Below are positions 56,186 through 64,000 of a stretch of DNA of 64,000 bases, in pieces. The stretch comes from Eledone cirrhosa. Its lineage: Eukaryota; Mollusca; Cephalopoda; Octopoda; Eledonidae. The translations under genes and the position numbers were made by a program. Where the stretch lies: NCBI GenBank assembly GCA_964016885.1, contig OZ024746.1, positions 101,507,089 through 101,571,088 of the forward strand. Direction: 5' to 3'. The number at the start of each line of letters is the position of its first letter. Positions within the stretch are counted from its first letter, which is position 1. Under the pieces are notes generated by a model. That model saw only the letters and a program-made list of their open reading frames with translations, searched no databases and was not told where the DNA came from.

Positions 56186-56591
56186 TTGTTAAACCTCTGA
56201 CATATGGCAGTCTGATGCCTCGCATCCTACCATCTTAATAACCCATTGGATAAATGGACTATGACTGAATAAAACTTAGGATTGTTATGGCTGGAATGAC
56301 TTTGATCGTATCAGCTATGGCTGAACTGGGGCTAAGCAACAACTAATTCCTATCTGGATGGATTGATAGTTAAATTGCTTTGATATAGATAAAGTACAAC
56401 AGACTGATAGTCTACCCTCTAGTGAATTAGCTAGGTGTGTAGTTAGTTAAAATAAAACCATAAACATATGCACTATTATTTAATATGTTTATACTGATAA
56501 AATATTTATAATTATAAAAGCAAAGACATAAATATATGAAGATATGCTTACAATATCAGATGTGTATGAACTGAAAGCATTAGTGAGTTAA

Positions 56592-56652
56592 ACATCATCA
56601 TCATCATCATCATCCTCGTTTAACGTCTATCTTCCATGCTAGCATGGGTTAT
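56592..56652 (-). mobile_element. LINE tail scrap (ATC repeat, minus strand)
   Basis: CATCATCATCATCATCATCC, TCGTTTAACGTCTATCTTCC, ATGCTAGCATGGGTT. Confidence 0.8.
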
Positions 56653-57029
56653 ATATCAATATGAAATACATTTATAGTGGGGGTGGCGGTAATATCGTTA
56701 TTTATTCAGCTAAGTCACTTACAGATGTTTACTTCTAAGATATATTCCAAATGTTCTATAAACACACTTTATCTAATTACACGGCTGCTTCTTCAAAGAC
56801 ACACCCTGTTGTTGCTGTTTTACAAAGGAAGAACTTCCTGGCCATTCAATACACTACTGAGATTGCAGATAACTACAAGTAATAGGTAAGTTGTTATTTC
56901 TGTATGTTTGTATTCACGAGTGTCCATCTATGTGTGTGTGCCCCCCACCTCCCACATGTAATGATGTAACGTTATCTAAATGTAATCATGTAGACATATA
57001 CAGGATGTTATATCTAAGAACACCATTCT

Positions 57030-57235
57030 TAGAAATGTGGGTCTTTGAAGGGGGGGGGAGAACTGAAGAAGAAAAAGTTAATAAAAATAACAAAAATAAC
57101 AAAACAAAAATATAGAAATTTAGAAAGAGAGAAGCAGCGAATATGTTTACATGAAAATATATATATAGAGAGAGAGGGGGGAGATAGGGAGAAAGACGAC
57201 AGAGGGAGAGGGAGAGAGAGATCAAGCAGAAGTAT
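57030..57235. repeat. Purine-rich low-complexity stretch
   Basis: AAAAATAAC repeats and GAGAGGGGGGAGA runs. The short frames are not credible. Confidence 0.75.
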
Positions 57236-57439
57236 TATGATTATGACCAAGACATGATCAACATAATCATTTAACATCTACTTTCCCTACTAGCTGTTTA
57301 CCAACCACTTTACCACATGTGTGTTTATCATGTAAATCACCAACACTAAGGAGCTTGTCATACTGTCAGACAACTGATTTGAAGTTAAACTGTAGAGAGT
57401 CAGAAGAAATACCACACAGCATCTCATCCATTTCCAGCA

Positions 57440-57600
57440 ATTCCCGAGATTACAACTTTATTTATTGACCTCCAATGGCTGAAAAGAAAAGTTGACCTTG
57501 ACAAGATTTTAACTCTAAACACAAAGAGCTGGAATAAATATTGTAAGGTATCTTATTTGATGCTTTAATTCTTCTACCAATTCACTCCCTAACAAACTTT
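57440..57600 (-). mobile_element. Old SINE, minus strand
   Basis: TTTATTTATTGACCTCCAAT, AAGTTGACCTTGACAAGATT and TTCTACCAATTCACTCCC fit the reverse SINE order. Diverged. Confidence 0.5.
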
Positions 57601-57604
57601 TCCC

Positions 57605-58240
57605 TTATTAAGTTAAACATAAAATAACTGAATTGTATATTTAGTTGTACTGATCAATATCTAAAAAGGAGAGTTGTGACATTCATGCTTCTCCATATAC
57701 CCTAATGACATAAGATGTCGTTAAAACTGATTATAACTGGGTCACAGTCTTCTTTTTCTCTGAGCTCATATCCTCTTAATTAGTCTTAATTAGACTCAGC
57801 AAATATACAAATTAAAAATCAAACTATCTCAATACAAAATGAACAGAAGATATAATTTGTTCATTCTTGATTTAAACATACTTCACAACAGAAAGTAACT
57901 TGTTGAAACATCAACAAAATTATTATTTCATGAGATTTTTCTCTGATCTTCATTACTATCTTCAGAAGAAACAGATTTCTGGTAATCTCATTCTATACAT
58001 CTGCTGGCTAGATGTGTTTAATATTTATTCATCAACAATGTAATTAACCATAAATCAGTTAAGCACTAAAGGTAATTATGCAGGTGTAAGACAGTAATGT
58101 TACATTTTTACATTTGCACTAAGTAAAAGAATTTGTTATAAAATCAAAGGTTCCTACATCCTTAAGCTGAGTTTTTAATTTCCTCTAGGTTCTATATTTC
58201 CTGATCATCCACCAGAAAACACAAAATCATTAGTTAAATA
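57605..58240. other. No gene seen
   Basis: AT-rich sequence. Confidence 0.5.
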
Positions 58241-58242
58241 TA

Positions 58243-58290
58243 TCATCATCATCATCGATTAACGTCTATCTTCCACGCTAGCATGGGTTA
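58243..58290 (-). mobile_element. LINE tail scrap (minus strand)
   Basis: CATCATCATCATCGATTAAC, GTCTATCTTCCACGCTAGCA. Confidence 0.8.
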
Positions 58291-58311
58291 GTTAAATATA
58301 TCATTATCATC

Positions 58312-58362
58312 AAGAGAGTGAGAGAGAGAGTGTAGAGAGAGAGTGTGTGAGAAAGAGAGTGA

Positions 58363-58403
<41 letters not shown>

Positions 58404-58405
58404 TG
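58312..58405. repeat. (GA)n
   Basis: GAGAGA with GTGTGA interruptions. Confidence 0.9.
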
Positions 58406-58802
58406 AGAGTGAGTGTGTAGATACGACAGAAGAAGCAAGAATGAAATGGTAGTTGATTTCTCCAAATAATATGACAGTTGTTTATTCCTGATGTGTTTCC
58501 AGTTAACAATCAATAAAAATAGAGAGAAAATGGCCGAGGATAGAGTATAGAAGATACAAGAAGATACAACACATTTATCTATTGGAAATATCTGTTGTAA
58601 TTAAGTGGCATTTAAAAGGGTATCTACTCATTACACATTGTTCATAACTCTGTTCTTAGCCAAGTCCTTCTCTACTATACACAGTACAAAAGCGATACCT
58701 AAAGTTTCAAGACCCAATATTGACCATATCTCCATATTCTAAGAAGGATCAAAGTTGTGACCTAATCTTCAGGTGTTTCGACGAGTTTGAAGACACCATT
58801 AA

Positions 58803-59066
58803 CCCTTTAACATTTAAATTGGCCATATCCGGCCAGAATTCTCTCACCTCTTTCTGCTTAAACCAGCCATAACTGGCTGCTCATACTGATGTTAAGGTAT
58901 TGTTCTCAAAATAAATAATATCAAAATCTCCTAGATTCGATATTATGTGAGATATTCATTCAAGATAAGTGTTTTCCATCAAAATATAATAGTATATATA
59001 GAGTAATGTAAATGTTATGTGACATATTATGTGAGGTAAAGCCTTTACCATGAAAATACAATAGTT
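58803..59066 (+). mobile_element. piggyBac-type MITE, right end lost
   Basis: TTAA (58799-58802) then CCCTTTAACATTTAAATTGG, AATTCTCTCACCTCTTTCTG and CTGATGTTAAGGTATTGTTC. The internal GGTAAAGCCTTTACC unit is present in about one and a half copies. The right terminus (GCTAAAGGG) is missing. Confidence 0.8.
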
Positions 59067-59123
59067 GAAATAGTAAAGTAGTTGAACATGCACTATAGCA
59101 GATGTTATGCTATTATGTGGTGG

Positions 59124-59391
59124 CAGTAGCATGCAGAGGCGGGGGGGGGGGGTGCGTTGGCCCCGGGCATCCTTTGGATGGGGGCATCATTTGGGGAAAA
59201 GAACTTAATAAATTTGATTGATTTATATTAAAACCGAATAAAGCGTTTATTTCCTGTTTCATCTGTGTTTATATATTCAAAATGTTTTCCTTTCTCAAAA
59301 TATTTCTCAGTATGTTAGGTCTTATACTTGAGTCTTTGGGGCATATAATCAAGATTTGCCCCGGGCATCACCAGAGTTCTGCACGCCGCTG
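59124..59391. mobile_element. Non-autonomous hAT-like element with GC-rich ends
   Basis: Left end CAGTAGCATGCAGA and right end TCTGCACGCCGCTG are inverted repeats (11 of 14). Interior GGCCCCGGGCATCCTTTGG and GCCCCGGGCATCACCAG are also inverted or related. No clear 8-bp duplication is seen. Confidence 0.6.
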
Positions 59392-59619
59392 TGTAATATA
59401 GCACAGTATGTAATATAGTGATGGCAACATTTATTATGGTATGAAGTAGTGGTGTATTGTATTATGGAAGTGTGGAAAAAGAAAAGATATTAAGAAAGTA
59501 AATAAATCAAATTAAGGAGGTAGAAAATCAGTTGAATTTGTTGAGTATTTCCACTTAGAAAGGAGTTGGAAATAGTCAACAACCACCTTAAATTGATAAT
59601 GATTTGGTAAATATCTTAT

Positions 59620-59720
59620 GAAGGGCAATAATATTGTATGAAGGGCAGTAATATCATATGAAGGGCAGTAATATCATATGAAGGGCAGTAATATTGTATG
59701 AAGGGCAGTAATATATGAAG
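59620..59720. repeat. 20-bp tandem repeat
   Basis: ATGAAGGGCAGTAATATCAT, about five units with CAT/TGT variants. Confidence 0.9.
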
Positions 59721-59737
59721 AGCAATAACAAAGTGAT

Positions 59738-59815
59738 GTAGCAGAGATGGGCAAACAACGGCCTGCCAAAGAGTTTTGTGTGTCCCAGCAATTTAAAGAA
59801 AAAAATTTTTTTTAA
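59738..59815. mobile_element. Possible hAT MITE end
   Basis: CAGAGATGGGCAAACAACGG then CCTGCC resembles hAT termini (CAGNGGTGGGCAAAC). No partner end was found. Confidence 0.4.
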
Positions 59816-59995
59816 ATAAACAAATTTTCATATATAATACTTAAGCCAAGACTAGATCTAGTTAGGTTTTTGTACCAGAGAGAGTAGAAAGAGAAATGGC
59901 AAGAGTTGACATTTTATTTCAAACTAGACCATATACCTGACCCTTTGGATCACGTTCACTTAAAAATAATTTTTAAATAATTAAAATATACACAG

Positions 59996-60004
<9 letters not shown>

Positions 60005-60050
<46 letters not shown>
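60005..60050. repeat. (TA)n
   Basis: About 22 TA units joined directly to a LINE tail. Confidence 0.95.
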
Positions 60051-60051
<1 letters not shown>

Positions 60052-60282
60052 TCATCATCATCGTTTAACGTCTATCTTCCACGCTAGCATGGGTTTAGAC
60101 GGCAAGATTGGTTGTCTCGCTCATATAGGACTGCCAGGCAGGTTTTCTACGGCTGGATACCCTTCCTAACACCAACCACGTTTACAGTGTGGACTGGGAG
60201 GTTTTTACCGTCTTACCTACACAGCCATATTACAGCATGGACTGTGTGTGTTTTTGTTGTGGCACCTACATATATATATGTG
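60051..60282 (-). mobile_element. LINE 3' tail fragment, minus strand
   Basis: CATCATCATCGTTTAACGTC, CCACGCTAGCATGGGTTTAG, GGCTGGATACCCTTCCTAAC, CAACCACGTTTACAGTGTGG and AGCATGGACTGTGTGTG. It is the reverse complement of the tail at 61010-61377. Confidence 0.9.
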
Positions 60283-60444
60283 TGTGTGTATATACATATA
60301 TATGCAGGTGTCTGTGAGCTATATACACCCATATACACACACACACATATATATATATATTCACACACTTAAAAACCCTTCTTATTTAGCAGGATACAGT
60401 AATGCCGTACTCGATTCTTTGAAGTCACCGGTTGTAATTTCATT

Positions 60445-60857
60445 CAACAACTCCATGCAATGCTGCATGGCAGTGAGACCTGGGCATTGTGTGCAGAGGA
60501 TATACGCAGACTAGAGAGGAACGAAGCTTGCATGCTCCGCTGGATGTGCAATAGTAATATACGTGAACGGCAAAGCATAAACGAACTAAGGAAAAAATTA
60601 GAAATAAGAGGGATCAGATGTTGTTTACTCGAGAGAAGGCTACGTTGGTACGGTCACGTGATGCGCATGAAAGACGACAGCTGTATAACAAAGTGCAGGG
60701 CAATAAAGATAGACGGTAGCCACGGAGTAGGCAGACCCAGAAAAACATGGGACGAGCTGATAAATTCCGACCTCACACGCTTACACCTCTCCAAGACAAT
60801 GTCACTGGACCGAGACCTTTGGCGGTACTCAGTAATAGAGAAGACCCGCCTTACCTA
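60445..60857 (+). pseudogene. LINE C-terminal fragment (LRWYGHVM family), third copy
   Basis: The frame 60460-60858 reads MLHGSETWALCAEDIRRLER, NEACMLRWMCNSNIRERQS, RRLRWYGHVMRMKDDSC and GVGRPRKTWDELI, ending TAA at 60856-60858. It is closest to the end of the LINE at 44530-46450. No RT motif is present (5' truncated at about 60445). Confidence 0.85.
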
Positions 60858-60858
60858 A

Positions 60859-61377
60859 ATACAAAGTAAAAACCTACTACAGTCAGTAGGCATCTCTATC
60901 AAAACCCCCCCCCCCCCCCCCCGTCCCACCACCTCCACCCCATCCACACCGCCCCTTTCAATGTACAGTTATGTTGGTCCCACAACATCCAGGCCGAAAC
61001 AAATGAGATCGTGTAGGTGTCACGACAAAAAAACACACAGTCCACGCTGTAAATGTGGCCGTGTAGGCAACACGGTAAAAACCTCCCAGCCCCACACTGT
61101 AAATGTGGTTGGTGTTAGGAAGGGCATCCAGCTGTAGAAAACCCGCCAGACAGTCCACGCTGTAATGTAGCCGTGTAGGCAACACGGTAAAAACCTCCCA
61201 GCCCCACACTGTAAATGTGGTTGGTGTTAGGAAGGGCATCCAACTGTAGAAAACCCGCCAGACAGTCCTATGCGAGCAAGACAACCACTCTTGCCTCAAG
61301 TGGGAAAACCCCCGTCCAAACCCATACAAGCGTGGAACACGGACGCTAAACCTGATGATGATGATGATGATGATGAA
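60859..61377 (+). other. 3' UTR and GATGAT tail of the third copy
   Basis: A C-run (about 60905-60922), then two nearly identical segments with AACACGGTAAAAACCTCCCA and GGTTGGTGTTAGGAAGGGCA (61070-61150 and 61190-61270), and CTGATGATGATGATGATG at the end. The UTR has an internal duplication of about 120 bp. Confidence 0.85.
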
Positions 61378-61383
61378 CTCCAC

Positions 61384-61530
61384 TAGTTCTCTCTCTCTCT
61401 TCCATTCTCCTTCTCTCTCTCTCTTCCATTCTCCTTCTCTCTCTCTCCCTCTCTCTATGTATCTCTTTCAATCTACTCTCTCACAACCACTATCTCTTTC
61501 TCTCTATCCTTTTCTCTCTCTATTTATGAA
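61384..61530. repeat. (CT)n-rich stretch
   Basis: TCTCTCTCTCTTCCATTCTC repeated, then CTCTCTATCC-type sequence. Confidence 0.9.
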
Positions 61531-61531
61531 G

Positions 61532-61789
61532 GTACCCGGGAAAATCCGTATCTCGGGAACCCATGCTCCGATTTATGTGAAACTTGTTTTATTCCACTTG
61601 TAATCCCATTTCAGAGTCAACTTCCTTTCAAAGTATTTTCCCATTATGCGTCCTTTTGGCTGTATTACATTACAGACAAGCACACAACCACAGATATAGA
61701 TAACAGGCACAACATAACAACTATGCATATGCCGTTTCCACAACAACGCTGTGACATAATTTCTTCTGACCGTAATAAGGACTTCTGCA
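61532..61789. other. Sequence upstream of the hAT pseudogene, unassigned
   Basis: Contains GGTACCCGGGAAAATCCGTA and CTCGGGAACCCATGCTCCG, more GC-rich than its surroundings. It may be the 5' end of the hAT element or another repeat. Confidence 0.4.
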
Positions 61790-63525
61790 AAAAAGCACAA
61801 AATTGTTCAAGAATGTTGTGTATTCCAAGAAGATTGGCTAAACAAGTATTTCTTTACCAGTGCTGAGAATAAAACGGTATGTTTGCTGTGTCAAGACACA
61901 ATCGCTGTGTTGAAGGAGTACACTTTAAAGCAATGTCACCAAACAAAATACAAGGGTTTTAGTCTCAACATGTCAGATGAAGAACGAAGGAGAAAGGCAA
62001 TGGATTTTGTGACAAAACTAAACAAGCAGAAATCTATGTTTACAAAACTATTGTCACATCATGAGAGTGTCGTAGAAGCAGGTTTTATTGTCATATAATC
62101 TTGTAATAAACAACAAACCATTCTCAGATGGAGAGTTTCTAAAACAATACATGATGGATTGCGCAAGCATTGTGTGTCCTGAAGTGAAAGGTAAATTTGA
62201 AAGCATTTCATTATCAAGATGGACTATTGAACAATGCATTGATGTAATAAGTAACAAGTTGACTCAGCAGCTGGGAGCTGCCACCAAAGATTTTGTGTGG
62301 TACTCTGTAGCCCTAGATGAGAGTACTGACATCCAAGAAACTGCTCAGTTACTCATCTTTACTCATGGAATGAATGAGAATTTTCATGTCACAGAAGAGC
62401 TCCTTTCACTAGAGCCCACGAAAAGCACAACAACAGGTCAGGATTTGTTTGAATCTGTGGTCAATTGTGTTGATAAAAATGCTTTATCATGGGATAAGTT
62501 GGCAAGCATGACAACAGACGGTGCCCGGACATTAACAGGAAAACATGTGGGCATGGTGAAACTCATTGAAAATAAGATCAGAAAAGGCCATCATAATCAT
62601 GCTCTGTGGTCTTTCCACTGCATTTTGCACCAAAAGAGCCTGTGTAAAGCTGCACTGAACTTGAAGCATGTGGTAGATCTGGTGGTAGGTGTAGTAAACT
62701 CTATTAGGGCAAGGGCACTGAATCACTGACAGTTCAAATGTCTGCTGGAAGACGTGAAGGCTGAGCATGGAGATGCACTCTACCGCAACAATGTGCAGTG
62801 GTTGAGCCTGGGTAAAGTGCTGAAGAGAGTGTGGGGGTTGCAAGAAGAAATCCTTCTCTTTCTGGACATGAAGGGGATTTCTTGTGACTGTCCTGTGAAG
62901 ACTGGAGATATGAACTAATGTTTGCAGTTGACATTTTTGATAAACTAAATGATCTGAATGTGACATTGCAGTGAAAGGATCTGTTTGCTTATGAAAGCAT
63001 GTCACGTCTTTTCAGGCAAAACTTGCTTTGTTCTCCAGGCAAGCAGATAAAGGAAAATTCTGCCATTTTTCTTTATTAGGGAAGAAGAAAGAGCCTGCAA
63101 ATGTCTCCTCAAAGATCATGCATCAGTTGATGAGTTTAAAGGAGGAGATTGAAAGGTTTACAGATTTCAAAAACATTGAGCCTGAATTCAATTTAACTTT
63201 CCCTTCCAATACTGATATTGATGCAGCACCTGAAGAAATACAGCTTGAACTAATTGACATGCAAGCAGATCACTCGTTGAAAGAAATGTTTCATTCTGTG
63301 CCATTAATAGAGTATTACAAGTCTTTTTCAAATGAAAAATTACCAATGTTTGAGAAGCTTTGTTGCCAGATTGTTTTCTATTTTGGGGTCAACTTACATC
63401 TGTGAACAGAGTTTTTCCTGTTTTAAAATAACCAAGTCCAAGAACAGATCCATGATTTCAGACACAAACCTACATGCAATCCTGAGAATTTCTACCAGCA
63501 ACCTTGAGCCAGATTTTTAAAAAAT
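61790..63525 (+). pseudogene. hAT transposase (GTF2IRD2/EPM2AIP1-like), broken
   Basis: It starts with a BED-like module (CLLCQDTIAVLKEYTLKQC, 61888-61950). A lost base near 62090 shifts the frame, then 62088-62729 reads FSDGEFLKQYMMDCASIVCP, FVWYSVALDESTDIQETAQL, LASMTTDGARTLTGKHVGM and SFHCILHQKSLCKAALN. ALDESTD and MTTDGA hold two Asp residues of the RNase H-like core. A TGA at 62727-62729 interrupts. More frame breaks follow at 62890-63030. 63028-63405 and 63332-63520 overlap in two frames and cover the C-terminal dimerisation region (STYICEQSFSCFKI ... NLHAILRI). Terminal repeats were not found. Confidence 0.85.
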
Positions 63526-64000
63526 TGTAACAAATTGTGACCAGTTGTATTTGTCTCATTAAGGAGGTAGATTTTACAGCAGTTGTAGTTAAAAGCAACA
63601 GAAATGTCTAGCTTGAATGACTAAATATCCATCACTCTAATAATTATAACTCCAGGTTGTATGTAGCTGTGTGTATGTATATATGTATATGTATGTGTGT
63701 ATGTATGTATAAAAATGTGTAAATATGTATATACACATGTACATATGTATGTATATATGTATCTGCATGTGTGCATGTGTATGTATATGCATGGGGACAT
63801 AGAAATAATCGGGCTTGATACCTGATCACGCGGTTAAACCACTGGGAGTGAAGGACCCCTAGCCTTTGTCAGGGCATTTTTCTAGGAGAAGGCAACTCAG
63901 GAAACTGGGATAACTCCAATATAAAACCTGCGCAGGTTATAGCTACTGTCGCTCAGAGAGTGGGATTGGCTCAGTGCAGTCTTTCCTCACCTTGAAAATA
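63526..64000. repeat. ATGTATGT microsatellite and unassigned right edge
   Basis: 63660-63790 is TATGTATATGTA-type repeat. 63790-64000 is GC-richer (CCTAGCCTTTGTCAGGGCAT, GAAACTGGGATAACTCC) and looks like the edge of another interspersed repeat that runs out of the window. Confidence 0.5.

Overview
This is a eukaryotic, intergenic-type window in which nearly everything recognisable is a transposable element, an element fragment or a tandem repeat. I found no host protein-coding gene, rRNA gene or standard tRNA gene that I can support. The organism is most likely an octopod cephalopod. The inference rests on many copies of a tRNA-derived SINE with a shared tail (TAAAGTACCAGTAATG ... GGTAATTGCTGGCC), on LINE 3' ends that finish in a GAT microsatellite, and on the very high simple-repeat content. 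I remember both repeat types as octopus-like and could not search for them.

Layout. 1-2400 is the 3' part of a Tx1-like (L1 clade) LINE with an open RT frame. Its tail ends inside a tandemly amplified segment (2401-3003) of a piggyBac-type MITE; cleaner copies of that MITE lie at 37618 and 58803. 3767-4612 is a short Helitron with both ends visible. 4720-6870 is a pile of degraded LINE fragments. 6.9-8.5 kb holds a GTA-type array and a long inverted repeat that carries a hammerhead-ribozyme-like motif. 9095-10346 is a Penelope-like element (RT plus GIY-YIG nuclease, minus strand). 14165-20577 is a 6.4 kb minisatellite of about 31 bp units. 21.6-31 kb holds scattered LINE ends, a SINE, a hAT MITE and a long palindrome. 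31.4-32.3 kb holds two fold-back elements, and 32.8-34.0 kb a 24-bp palindromic minisatellite.

From 36 to 47 kb come SINEs, LINE tails and a 2.3 kb LINE copy (44530-46835) whose RT is followed by a PHD-like zinc finger. 47.4-49.5 kb is a trinucleotide-type array joined to a 48-bp minisatellite. 52637-52768 is a perfect 63-bp-arm hairpin. 53-61 kb holds more SINEs and LINE ends, and 61790-63525 is a broken hAT transposase of the GTF2IRD2/EPM2AIP1 type.

How the parts relate. The repeats are nested and mutually inserted, and (TA)n tracts mark many element borders. Most coding remnants carry stops or frameshifts. The Tx1-like frame is the only long one that looks intact, and it runs off the left edge. 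The observations most worth following are the Tx1/piggyBac composite, the hammerhead-like motifs beside the Penelope element, and the perfect hairpins.
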